Below are positions 24,743 through 32,185 of a stretch of 64,000 nt of DNA, in pieces (the first letter of the stretch is position 1; every line of letters begins with the position of its first letter). Where the stretch lies: assembly GCA_910576125.1 (NCBI GenBank), contig CAJTHM010000007.1, positions 124,001-188,000 on the forward strand, read 5' to 3'. Position numbers and translations under genes: made by a program. The stretch is from Lachnospiraceae bacterium. GTDB taxonomy: Bacteria > Bacillota > Clostridia > Lachnospirales > Lachnospiraceae. A model generated the notes under the pieces. That model was not told the DNA's origin and made no database searches. It saw nothing but the letters and a program-made list of their open reading frames with translations.

Positions 24743-25303
24743 TTATTGCATGGTCATCCCTCCGCCCTGCCCCTGCCGGAATTCGGCAAGTGCCTGTTCA
24801 TCGGGATATATAAGTTTTCCGTCTATGACTTCCATCACCGCAAAATCATCCCTGTCACAGACCAGCACCCGGTGCTGGTAGGGCTTCTGCATCTCCACAT
24901 AATCAAGCGCCTCCTGGGGGCTGCACAGCCATACGCCCGCGCTGTAGCGGCCGTCCGGCAGGAAGCTGTACCCGGAATATTCCGGATTACTCCGGGCAGG
25001 GTCTTTTGCCCCGGCAGGACGGACCTGGGAGAGCATCAGCTTTTCCTCATCCGGCAGCAGTTCCGGCTTCAGCGTGCCAAGCACATCCTCCCGCCAGAAA
25101 CGGCAGCTTTCCCCGTTTGAAAGGGAGACAAGGAACACGCTCCGCCCCATGGGGTTAGGGTTCGCCCCGTTCCCCCCTGTGCAGAGGAAAAGCTGTCCCG
25201 GATGCTCTGGCGGCAGCGCCGCCTTGTTTAGCACCACGACCTTCCCTTTCAGGGAGAAACCATACCCGGTCTGGCTGCAGTCATTTTTTGTATATTCGTG
25301 CAT
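24743..25303 (-). CDS. Conserved accessory protein of unknown function
   Basis: A 186-residue protein with SD AAGGAGG before the ATG. Visible stretches are YGFSLKGKVVVLNKAALPPE, GRSVFLVSLSNGESCRFWRE and RVLVCDRDDFAVMEVIDGKL. The first half looks like a small beta-barrel. I recall homologues only beside other conjugative cargo genes. There is no membrane segment or catalytic signature. It lies four bases after the AbrB-type gene, so the two are one transcription unit. The tail RQGQGGGMTMQ fits the shared pattern. Confidence 0.65.
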   Translation of the reverse strand: MHEYTKNDCSQTGYGFSLKGKVVVLNKAALPPEHPGQLFLCTGGNGANPNPMGRSVFLVSLSNGESCRFWREDVLGTLKPELLPDEEKLMLSQVRPAGAKDPARSNPEYSGYSFLPDGRYSAGVWLCSPQEALDYVEMQKPYQHRVLVCDRDDFAVMEVIDGKLIYPDEQALAEFRQGQGGGMTMQ

Positions 25304-25307
25304 GGTG

Positions 25308-25586
25308 CTATGCCTCCTTTTTCTGCAGCAGCCCGCTCAGTTCCGCAAGCAGCTGAAGCCTTGTGCTGTCCGGCATGGTCTTTAAGGCCGCATGCACATA
25401 GGCTTCCACCGCCTCCGGCGACTGGTCGCCGGGTTCTATCACATCCACCCTGCGGACGGTCACTTTCCCGTCCGCAAGCCCAAGCCGCACGATGCCTCCA
25501 TATTCCAGGTTCGCCGCTTCCCGCAGCGCCTTGGGGATCAGCACCCTTCCCTTGCCGTCCACCAGCTTATAGATCGCATTGCCCAT
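25308..25586 (-). CDS. AbrB/SpoVT-type DNA-binding regulator
   Basis: A 92-residue transcription regulator. The N-terminal swapped-hairpin domain is clear: NAIYKLVDGKGRVLIPKALR, then EAANLEYGGIVRLGLADGKV. A helical C-terminal part probably mediates oligomerisation. The ATG at 25586 is four bases after GGAAGGAGGG. The gene begins inside the end of the adenine methylase gene. It probably represses genes of the element or responds to host transition state. It has no cargo tail (ends LLQKKEA), unlike its neighbours. Confidence 0.85.
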   Translation of the reverse strand: MGNAIYKLVDGKGRVLIPKALREAANLEYGGIVRLGLADGKVTVRRVDVIEPGDQSPEAVEAYVHAALKTMPDSTRLQLLAELSGLLQKKEA

Positions 25587-26568
25587 AGGTCCCTCCTTCC
25601 TTTTCCCTGGCGGCATCCGTGATTCCGTATCCGTCCTCCCCGCCATCGCTGCCGCACATCCCGAACAGGCTCATCTGCATGGGCTGTGCCCTTTCCCGCT
25701 CCTTCGGGTCATAGTTGGTGATCAGCACCTCCGGGAACTCACAGCCGCCGTCATAACGCTGTGCCAGGTTGTTGATGCGGGTCACCGCCGTGATGGTGTA
25801 CCCGGCATACAGGTCCCGGATAAAACCGCAGTCATTGTAGCTGACCATCCATTTCCCCCTGCATCCGGCCAGGACATCCCGCAGCCTTGCGTGGTCCTCC
25901 TTACGGAACACAACGGCATAATGCCCTTCCGTCTCATAGTAGGGCGGGTCACAGTAGAAAAAGGCGCCGTCCCGGTCATACTGCCGGATCAGCGCCTCAA
26001 AGTCCTTATTCTCCACCACCGTGTCGGCAAGCCTGCGGGATGCCTGCCAGATGGTGTCAAAGCATTTGCGCACATCAAAGTTCTTGCAGCCATAGGATGT
26101 GCAGCCGCTCCCGTAGCTGTAGCGGATCAGCTTGAAGAATGCCGCGGCCCGCTTCACGTCCGTCACTTCCGCGTTCTCCATCAGGATCGCCCGGATTTCC
26201 TCAAAGTCAGGCACCGGCAGGGATACCTGCGCCAGTTTGAGTTCCTCCGCAAGGAACGGGGCGTCAAACTCCTGCTTATCCAGGAACCTGCGGATGACGG
26301 CAAACTCATCCCTGCCATTCACCGGCAGGAAGCCTAGCTCCTTAAGGAACGCCCATGTCCTCTCCTTCACGCAGGTGAACAGGTTGGCAAGGTTGGAGTT
26401 GTAGTCGTTATAGACCTCCATGCACCTGCAGTCGGGCGGCCTGCCGAAGAGCACCCAGCCGCCCCCGCCGAACACCTCGATATAGCGGTCAAAATTTACG
26501 GGGAACATTGTATAAATCAGCTTCCGGAGGGCTTTCTTCCCGCCCACCCATGAGATAAAGCTGTCTAT
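25567..26568 (-). CDS. Dam-type DNA adenine methylase (D12 class)
   Basis: An N6-adenine methylase that would modify element DNA. Motif I FISWVGGKKALRKLI, EVFGGGGWVLF and the catalytic DPPYYET (near residue 210) are intact, as is the C-terminal CEFPEVLITNYDP. The start is odd. The conserved FISW is in frame upstream of the first standard start codon (GTG at 26547), and the codon nine bases after AAAGGAGG is ATA at 26568, where homologues would have ATG. I therefore extend to the ATA; translation may instead start at GTG 26547 and lose motif I residues. A 40-residue tail follows the domain, with AQPMQMSLFGM near its beginning. It may be a weakened gene. Confidence 0.85.
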   Translation of the reverse strand: MDSFISWVGGKKALRKLIYTMFPVNFDRYIEVFGGGGWVLFGRPPDCRCMEVYNDYNSNLANLFTCVKERTWAFLKELGFLPVNGRDEFAVIRRFLDKQEFDAPFLAEELKLAQVSLPVPDFEEIRAILMENAEVTDVKRAAAFFKLIRYSYGSGCTSYGCKNFDVRKCFDTIWQASRRLADTVVENKDFEALIRQYDRDGAFFYCDPPYYETEGHYAVVFRKEDHARLRDVLAGCRGKWMVSYNDCGFIRDLYAGYTITAVTRINNLAQRYDGGCEFPEVLITNYDPKERERAQPMQMSLFGMCGSDGGEDGYGITDAAREKEGGTYGQCDL

Positions 26569-26600
26569 GCCGCACCACCTCCTTTCCTGCGGCCGCCGTG

Positions 26601-27824
26601 CTATTGTTCCATCGCCATGCCCTGCCCGGACGCCTGCTCCTGTTCTGTATATTCATGCACGAACTCCTGCCCGCCTCGGGTGACGGCTCCATAGGGGGTA
26701 AACACATAGCCTGCCCCTTCAAGCTGCCGCTCCCCGTACCCGCGGAAATCAAAGCGGGAAAAGGCAGGATCGCCTGTGTCAATGCCGGCGCTCTGCAGGA
26801 CATACTCCCCATATGCATCCGGCGACAGGACATCCGGGCTGAAATCGTAACAGCCCAGGTTGGCGGCAATGTCCAGCGCCATATCCAGGTCAGGATACTG
26901 CTCCAGCTCCAGCACGGCCTTGTATTTTACGAGCATCAGCTCCCCCGGCGCCTCCTGCTGCAGTTCCAGCAGGCGTCCTGCCAGCGTGTTCAGCTTCCCG
27001 ATGTCCTCGTCCCCTGCCAGCTGGTACTGAAACGCCGGGATGATGCTCTTTGCTTCTGCGATCCGGCAGGCATCAAAGGATTCCTCACCGACAGACAGGA
27101 GCGCCCACCCCAGGGCTTTTTCGTCCGCAGGCAGCTCCAGCCATACGCCGCTGTCTGCATCAGGGGCATCCAGCTTTTCTATCCGCAGGGAGAGCAGGCC
27201 CTTGTGGTTTTCCCCGCAGGCCGGCAGGTGTTCCTCGTCATAAAACTCATGGCAGACGGCCGTGCCGCTGCGGTACACATATCCCCTGGGTGTGAATGCC
27301 CCCTTATCGCTGCGCCGCAGCATCTCCCCGACTTTCACAGGGTCCAGCAGTTCCTCTGCCCCATCCGGCAGGCGGTCTACCAGATCCAGCATGCCGCCCT
27401 CCATGCAGGCCCTCCCAAGGATTAAGTCATTGGTCACGCCGGGATGGAATTCATAGTCATCTAAGGAAAAAGCAAGGTTGATCAGCTCCTTCGTGGTGAC
27501 AGGGACATCTCCCTTCCTTTCCCCGCACAGTCGTATTGCCCCCTCATAAGTCCCAAGCTGGATTTCATCCATGCGGCTGACAGAATCCGCCAGCAGGCTC
27601 ATTTCCTCCAGTGATTTTTGTCCGGAAAGGATTAAATGGCTTGTCATGAACTGGGGCCAGCCATTAAAACGGTGGAGTTCATACCCTCCCCCTTCCGGCA
27701 CACGGGCGCGCCAGAGCGCATCCCCGATTTCATAAGGGCTTGCAGGCAGTTCCAGCACCGCTCCGTCATACCCCCGTCTGCCGCGGTGACAGTCCGCCGT
27801 GATGTTTACCTCCATACGCATCAT
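26601..27824 (-). CDS. Two-module ArdA-like antirestriction protein
   Basis: A 407-residue acidic protein. Two ArdA-like modules can be seen. The first runs from LADSVSRMDEIQLGTYEGAI through LINLAFSLDDYEFHPGV to GYVYRSGT. The second runs from KLNTLAGRLLELQQEAPGEL through DIAANLGCYDFSPDV to FDFRGYGERQLEGAGYVFTP. Each keeps the ArdA order of helix, acidic strand and Tyr-Gly loop. ArdA proteins mimic DNA and block type I restriction enzymes after conjugative entry. The gene overlaps its larger paralogue upstream by four bases. The tail EQASGQGMAMEQ belongs to the cargo group. Confidence 0.75.
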   Translation of the reverse strand: MMRMEVNITADCHRGRRGYDGAVLELPASPYEIGDALWRARVPEGGGYELHRFNGWPQFMTSHLILSGQKSLEEMSLLADSVSRMDEIQLGTYEGAIRLCGERKGDVPVTTKELINLAFSLDDYEFHPGVTNDLILGRACMEGGMLDLVDRLPDGAEELLDPVKVGEMLRRSDKGAFTPRGYVYRSGTAVCHEFYDEEHLPACGENHKGLLSLRIEKLDAPDADSGVWLELPADEKALGWALLSVGEESFDACRIAEAKSIIPAFQYQLAGDEDIGKLNTLAGRLLELQQEAPGELMLVKYKAVLELEQYPDLDMALDIAANLGCYDFSPDVLSPDAYGEYVLQSAGIDTGDPAFSRFDFRGYGERQLEGAGYVFTPYGAVTRGGQEFVHEYTEQEQASGQGMAMEQ

Positions 27825-29461
27825 CCGTTTCCTCCCATCTTCATCCCAAGGGCCTGTGTCTGCTGCTTCAGTTCCTGCTCCGTCTTGATAAAGAAATCAT
27901 CGCCGGAATGCCAGAAGCTGACGCAGAGGTCTCCTTCTTCTGTCTTGATCTCCCGCTGCTCGAAGCCTTCCCCCCAGCCATCGGATTCCTGTCCCAGCCA
28001 TTCCTCCATCAGCCCGGACATCTCCTGGGGCGACAGGGCGCCATGGCTTTTTACCTCCAGCACGCCCCACAGTTCCCCGTTCCACATCTCCACGGTGGGG
28101 TTCATGCTGAATACTTTCCGTTTCAGCAGGCGGTTGCCGAGGTAGACGGCAAGCCCTCTTTCCCCTTCTTCCTCCAGGCGTTCCTGCCCGATCCTCTCCA
28201 GTATCTTATCCTCATACAGGCATAATTCTTCGGAGCTTACTTCCCCCGCCTGATCTGAAATGCCTCCCCATTCTTCATCATAAGGGTACATAATTCCTTT
28301 CAGGGGGCTGAACAGCTTGAATTCCTCCAGTTCCTCCGTAGGCTGCGCCATCGGGATGTCCTCCCGCAGCACCAGCCCATGCTCCGTCTGCACCACCCCG
28401 TCCCTTCTCATCCGGAATTCCCCATAGGCTTTATAATCAATGAACAGCTGGAGGTCTGCGTCTATATCTATATCCATCTGCTCGGCCTTCATATAGTAAA
28501 CCGCATAATCCTCTGCTGTCTTTACTTCCTCCGGCAGCATGGTGTACCGATCCAGCCCTGCGGCGATCTCCATAGCTTCCGCCATATTTTCAGGCACCTC
28601 CGCCTCAAGCACCGCAAACAGCTTTTCCCTTGTCCTGGCATCTCCCAGGATGTTCCTTTCTGCCAGCAGCCCTGCAAATGCGTTCATCTCCCTGACATCC
28701 CTGGAAAATGGCAGGCAGGATTCCAGTTCCCGGACAGGGCAGCTGATATAGGCCACCTTATATTCTTCCAGTTTCCTCCATCCCAGCTTTTCCTCTGCCA
28801 GGGCAAGCCTGTCATCCGATGCCGGGAGGGAAACGGGGTAATGCCGGTAATTCCCCGCGGCGTAGTAAGGGGAGCTCAGCCATGCCTTAATGACGCACGA
28901 CCTGTCGTATCCGGGTTCAGGCAGGTACTTCCCGTCATAGAGCGGCTCCAGGGCTTCCCCCGTGCGGACCACATACCCCAGATCTGTAAAGCACCCGGCA
29001 TGGCTGCCTGCGTACTTTTCACCGGCTGCCCCATAATCCAGGTAAAGGGCAACCTTCTCTGGCATTTCCTCGTTGCCCAGCACACGCCTCCCAAGTTCCT
29101 CATGGCTGGAAACGCCTTCATAGAGAACAAACTTATCTAGGCTGCAGGACAGGTTTACGATCTCCATCACACTGCGCGGATTCTCGATCTCCAGTGCCGC
29201 CTGGAATATACTTTTTTCCTTTTCTGTCATGCAGTCCGTATGCTGGTCTAAAAACTCCAGTTCCCGTATGCCCTGTCCGGCCTGCAGCGTCATCCCCTCC
29301 AGATGCGTCTTTAACCCCTCCAGCGGGCTTGTGGCTGCCCCGATCTCATTTGTACCCTCTCCGCCAAACTTCATGGCCTCCTGCCTTTCCTGGCTCCCCA
29401 TGGGGAATGCCAGCCACAGCCCTTCTGATGTAGCGATATTGCTCAGATATACCTTTAACAT
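27821..29461 (-). CDS. Multi-module ArdA-like antirestriction protein
   Basis: A 546-residue strongly acidic protein. It begins LKVYLSNIATSEGLWLAFPM, like the Tn916-type ArdA N-terminus (VYIANLG...W..FP). Module one continues with IRELEFLDQHTDCMTEKEKS, NLSCSLDKFVLYEGVSSHEE and LYLDYGAAGEKYAGSHAGCF. Module two has EMNAFAGLLAERN, AAGLDRYTMLPEEV and LQLFIDYKAYGEFRMRRDGV followed by TEHGLVLR. A further 170 residues follow with no assigned fold. Single ArdA proteins are about 165 residues, so this is an expanded form. SD AAAGGAG precedes the ATG. The tail is QQTQALGMKMGGNG. Confidence 0.78.
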   Translation of the reverse strand: MLKVYLSNIATSEGLWLAFPMGSQERQEAMKFGGEGTNEIGAATSPLEGLKTHLEGMTLQAGQGIRELEFLDQHTDCMTEKEKSIFQAALEIENPRSVMEIVNLSCSLDKFVLYEGVSSHEELGRRVLGNEEMPEKVALYLDYGAAGEKYAGSHAGCFTDLGYVVRTGEALEPLYDGKYLPEPGYDRSCVIKAWLSSPYYAAGNYRHYPVSLPASDDRLALAEEKLGWRKLEEYKVAYISCPVRELESCLPFSRDVREMNAFAGLLAERNILGDARTREKLFAVLEAEVPENMAEAMEIAAGLDRYTMLPEEVKTAEDYAVYYMKAEQMDIDIDADLQLFIDYKAYGEFRMRRDGVVQTEHGLVLREDIPMAQPTEELEEFKLFSPLKGIMYPYDEEWGGISDQAGEVSSEELCLYEDKILERIGQERLEEEGERGLAVYLGNRLLKRKVFSMNPTVEMWNGELWGVLEVKSHGALSPQEMSGLMEEWLGQESDGWGEGFEQREIKTEEGDLCVSFWHSGDDFFIKTEQELKQQTQALGMKMGGNG

Positions 29462-30141
29462 CCGCTGCTCCTTTCTTCCTCCAATGCCTCCGCTCCATAC
29501 CTGCGGATCAGGAATGCCGTGATCACCGTCCAGAACGTCCCATCGCTTACCAGTTCCGGGTCGGTAAGCTCCGACAGGCTCAGCCGGTTGGTCCCCTTAT
29601 ACAGATCCTTTGCGGAATGGAACAGCACATAGCCGTCCAGTCCGATGCCCCTGATGCAGACGGAGGCAAAGTCGATCAGCTCCGGCCGGACCGCCTGGGC
29701 AGCCATCCCCCACAGCATCCCGTCTGCCGTCAGCAGGTAAAGGGCGGCACACATGGCATCCCTGTCGGGGACGTCCGCCTGTGCCTTCCACTGGATCTGG
29801 AACCGTTCCCTGTGCCCCTCATCCCGGAACGCGCTCCCTGCGCTGCCTTCCAGGCGCGACACGCGGTCTGTAAATGGGCCAAACCCTACTTCATCGGTAA
29901 AACGTCCGAGGAGGCAGGGAAAGCGCCCACAGCCGCCTCCAGGGCTGCCGCAGGGCCTGCTCCCGCCTGGCGGCCCGCAGTTTCCCTGCCCTTCCGCCTT
30001 CCCGCTGCAGCCTCCCCGTGCCTGCGTCAGCTCCAGCCTGCTGACGGACATCCCGCACTTCCTCGGCCTAAATCCCGGAACCTGCTGCATCTGTGCCTCC
30101 ATCCCTGCAAGCGGCATGTCACTCATAAATTTAGATGCCAT
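29455..30141 (-). CDS. Conserved accessory protein (DUF6075-like region)
   Basis: A 228-residue protein. The N-terminal 80 residues are unusual, rich in Gly, Cys and Pro (CGPPGGSRPCGSPGGGCG). From about residue 95 (FRDEGHRERFQIQWKAQADV, then PDRDAMCAALYLLTADGMLW) it resembles the DUF6075-type proteins of clostridial elements, which have no known role. The C-terminus LTDPELVSDGTFWTVITAFL completes the domain. The stop overlaps the ArdA-like gene. The odd first part may be a replaced or frameshifted region. A bare SSGC ends the protein, without the Met/Gln tail. Confidence 0.6.
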   Translation of the reverse strand: MASKFMSDMPLAGMEAQMQQVPGFRPRKCGMSVSRLELTQARGGCSGKAEGQGNCGPPGGSRPCGSPGGGCGRFPCLLGRFTDEVGFGPFTDRVSRLEGSAGSAFRDEGHRERFQIQWKAQADVPDRDAMCAALYLLTADGMLWGMAAQAVRPELIDFASVCIRGIGLDGYVLFHSAKDLYKGTNRLSLSELTDPELVSDGTFWTVITAFLIRRYGAEALEEERSSGC

Positions 30142-30188
30142 GTCTTTCCATCCTTTCTATCTTTTTAGTCCAGCCTCCGCAGGGCATC

Positions 30189-30229
30189 AAAAAACGGCCA
30201 GGTCCCCGCCATAACGGAAAGCCTGGCCG
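30189..30229 (-). terminator. Rho-independent terminator downstream of the DUF4314 gene
   Basis: On the minus strand CGGCCAGG pairs perfectly with CCTGGCCG around a 19-base loop, followed by TTTTTT. It lies 32 bases after the DUF4314 stop and before the next gene, so it ends or attenuates the first accessory transcript. Confidence 0.85.
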
Positions 30230-30260
30230 CATCCTGCGGCAGCCTGGTTCTATTCACTTT

Positions 30261-30581
30261 TTATTGTATCCCACCCATGCCTGTGGCCCATATACTGCCA
30301 GGCTCCTGCATCCCGTCCGCATCCCTCCTGTATTCCTGCAGCAATCTGTCGGTTTCAGTTTCTTTCGAACTCCGGCCAATGCAGAAATCATCCTGCTCTG
30401 CATTTAAGGCCAGGCTGCTCCCGTTCTCCCAGCGGACATGTATCTGCCCGGCATCATCTACTTTGGTCACTGTTCCTTTCAGCCCTTTTTTCATCTGAGG
30501 CTCCCCTGCCATCTCCGATAATTCTATCGGTGTTCCTGTGGGGTATGTTTCTTTCAGCCGTTCAATCTGCTCCCTTTTCAT
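30261..30581 (-). CDS. DUF4314 small beta-barrel protein
   Basis: A 106-residue protein. Residues 1-70 match DUF4314: IERLKETYPTGTPIELSEMA, KGLKGTVTKVDDAGQIHVRW and ENGSSLALNAEQDDFCI. The SH3-like fold suggests binding of nucleic acid or protein; the family is common on conjugative elements and its function is unknown. SD GAGGT precedes the ATG. The tail DGMQEPGSIWATGMGGIQ lies outside the domain and resembles the other cargo ends in Gly and Met content. Confidence 0.8.
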   Translation of the reverse strand: MKREQIERLKETYPTGTPIELSEMAGEPQMKKGLKGTVTKVDDAGQIHVRWENGSSLALNAEQDDFCIGRSSKETETDRLLQEYRRDADGMQEPGSIWATGMGGIQ

Positions 30582-30648
30582 CGTTTATACCTCATTCCTT
30601 ATGCTTTTTTTCTTGGGATCATAGATACCCATGGTCAGGCAGATATAT

Positions 30649-31587
30649 TTATTTTATTTCGCCCATGCCTATGGCTCCCTGCATGCACTGCTGTCCCGCA
30701 GCCTCTTTCAATGCCCTGCTGACAAGTTCTGCAAATTTCTCCCCATCCATGCAGACAGCCCTGAAACGAGTGCCAAAATCCTCCAGCAGGGACAGGCTTT
30801 CTGCATAGCAGAAGAACCCGCCGGCTTCGCAATCGTATTGTATCCTGTTGCTTTCAGGATCACTCTCAAATGCTTTCTCAAAGACAGTCTGCCACTCATA
30901 TCCACTTCCATGCGCAAACAGCCCCATATCATCCATAACCGGTTCACCGGTTTCCAGTGCATAACGGTTAAACGCATCCTGCCCAAACTCCTTATATTCC
31001 CCTTCAAGAAAAGTAAAGGCAAGGCATAAGCTGTATTTACCGTTCCCATGATCGACAATGTAAAAAGGGGCATTCTCCCTGTTAAATTTGCCGATCTGCT
31101 GTTCGCTATCCACCCTGCTCCCTCCGTGCTCCATGGTCTGCTGTGGTTTCTTCAGTGTTTCTGCGATATTTCCGATTTTGCGGCAGGCATTTTCAATGTC
31201 GCCCTGGCACATTTCCAAAGCCTCCCCCATGCGCCTGATGACGTCCGGGATCTCCTGGATTCTCCCTATTTCCTCCATGCCCTGGGCCTCGGCCATTTCC
31301 TCCGCATACCGGCACAGTCCCATGACTGCCTTGATCCGGATTATGCCGGAGCGTTGCCGCGGCGTGTCCCTTTTCTGCCTGGCCTGCCGGACTTTGTGAT
31401 CAAATTCCCCCGTCCAGTCTTTCTTTCCATCCACTCCCCAATACAGGCTCAATGCGTCAACCAGGCTCCTTACCTGCCCTATTTCTTCATCCTTCCCCTG
31501 ATGCGCGATCTGCTCTGCATAAGAAGTCAGCCCTTTGATCGCCGCCCTTGCCAGTTCCCTGTCCTGGCGGATGCTTTCCTCATCCAT
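30649..31587 (-). CDS. Helical protein with C-terminal Imm51-like immunity domain
   Basis: A 312-residue protein. Residues 1-155 are helical and charged. Residues 185-300 resemble the Imm51 immunity family: FYIVDHGNGKYSLCLAF, FAHGSGYEWQTVFEKAFESD, IQYDCEAGGFFCYAESL and RFRAVCMDGEKFAELVSRAL. Imm51 proteins neutralise polymorphic toxins, but no toxin gene is adjacent. The domain may protect the host or recipient against a toxin elsewhere, or be reused as a binding module. The ATG at 31587 is spaced six bases from GGAGGG. The tail GQQCMQGAIGMGEIK is of the cargo type. Confidence 0.7.
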   Translation of the reverse strand: MDEESIRQDRELARAAIKGLTSYAEQIAHQGKDEEIGQVRSLVDALSLYWGVDGKKDWTGEFDHKVRQARQKRDTPRQRSGIIRIKAVMGLCRYAEEMAEAQGMEEIGRIQEIPDVIRRMGEALEMCQGDIENACRKIGNIAETLKKPQQTMEHGGSRVDSEQQIGKFNRENAPFYIVDHGNGKYSLCLAFTFLEGEYKEFGQDAFNRYALETGEPVMDDMGLFAHGSGYEWQTVFEKAFESDPESNRIQYDCEAGGFFCYAESLSLLEDFGTRFRAVCMDGEKFAELVSRALKEAAGQQCMQGAIGMGEIK

Positions 31588-31647
31588 GCCCATCCCTCCA
31601 ATCCTCAAGATCATGCAGCCTTAGCCTGCTCCGCGGCTTTTTCCAAC

Positions 31648-31684
31648 AAAAAGGCCATGCACCCTTTAAGCGAAAGTGCATGGC
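31648..31684 (-). terminator. Rho-independent terminator after the first element gene
   Basis: On the minus strand GCCATGCAC pairs perfectly with GTGCATGGC around a 13-base loop; CTTTTTG follows. It starts 7 bases after the stop of the 72-residue gene, separating it from the Imm51-like gene. Confidence 0.85.
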
Positions 31685-31690
31685 TGTGCT

Positions 31691-31909
31691 TTAAGTAAAA
31701 TTCACCATATTGACTGTCCGGCATATCTTCCGGTAGCCTTTCCCCCTGGGGACGGTGTCTGCGCTGCGGCGTACTTTCCGGTTCAGGTATTTCTTGTTTA
31801 GCGCAATCCCCCGTTTCAGTTCCCCTCGGTAACTGTAGGAGCCGTTTCCCCGCCTCCAGCAGTTGCGTTTCTCTCTTGCCGCACCGGACATCCTTTCCTG
31901 CTGTGCCAT
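31691..31909 (-). CDS. Small basic protein at the element end
   Basis: A 72-residue very basic protein (SGAAREKRNCWRRGNGSYSY, LNKKYLNRKVRRSADTVPRG). GGGAGG lies ten bases before the ATG. It is the first gene inside the right end of the element and has its own terminator. The charge suggests nucleic-acid binding; it could be an excisionase-like or regulatory protein, but no helix-turn-helix motif is convincing. I do not recognise the family with certainty. Confidence 0.55.
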   Translation of the reverse strand: MAQQERMSGAAREKRNCWRRGNGSYSYRGELKRGIALNKKYLNRKVRRSADTVPRGKGYRKICRTVNMVNFT

Positions 31910-31942
31910 ACTGCTTAATCCTCCCTTCCTCTTTTTCAGGAC

Positions 31943-32153
31943 AACACTATACCATCTTCCCTGGAAAAAGCTATCCGGAATAGTTCACAAACATCCTGCA
32001 CCGCTTTGTCTAATTTGGGCAATAAAAAACGGCTTCAGGGCTATGCCCTTCCACCTGCTTTTGCTTCCTTTTATTCTGATAACGCTATACACATCTTAGG
32101 CTCTATTTGTGTATAGTGTTCCTTTTTTCCTCTTTTTCTGAACGCTATACACA
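31943..32153. repeat. Short direct and inverted repeats (AACRCTATAC) at the element's right end
   Basis: AACGCTATACACA occurs at 32081-32093 and 32141-32153, the inverted form (AACACTATACACA on the minus strand) at 32109-32121, and a degenerate copy (AACACTATACCAT) at 31943-31955. They lie in a gene-free stretch (31910-32185) between the first element gene and the broken host gene. This fits binding sites for the element's recombinase or its accessory factor. The TATAGT cores could alternatively be promoter -10 boxes for the leftward element genes. Confidence 0.65.
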
Positions 32154-32185
32154 CAATACACAATCAAAACCATACTCCATTTTAC

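Larger units (their letters stand above)
1..32185. mobile_element. Integrative conjugative element, right-hand part (left end outside window)
   Basis: A continuous run of about 38 minus-strand genes combines VirB4, VirB6-like, VirB3/PrgI-like and VirB2-like transfer proteins, an NlpC/P60 wall hydrolase, Tad pilus genes, two ArdA-like antirestriction proteins, two DNA methyltransferases and many families typical of Firmicutes conjugative elements (DUF4314, YodL, DUF3848, DUF4320, SpoVG). The right boundary is placed at about 32185, because the host ABC ATPase gene loses homology there and short repeats lie just inside. Relaxase, coupling protein and integrase are absent from this window and are presumably further left. 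The exact junction base is inferred from the protein break, not from a mapped att site. Confidence 0.85.

Noticed and set aside
26545..26547. GTG at 26547 as the natural start of the adenine methylase
   Set aside because: It has no SD at proper distance and would remove the conserved FISW residues that are encoded in frame just upstream; kept only as an alternative.
1..32185. Relaxase, VirD4-type coupling protein or integrase within the element
   Set aside because: None of the products shows the HUH or MobA/MOBP motifs, a TraG/VirD4 pattern or recombinase motifs; these genes must lie left of the window or be missing.
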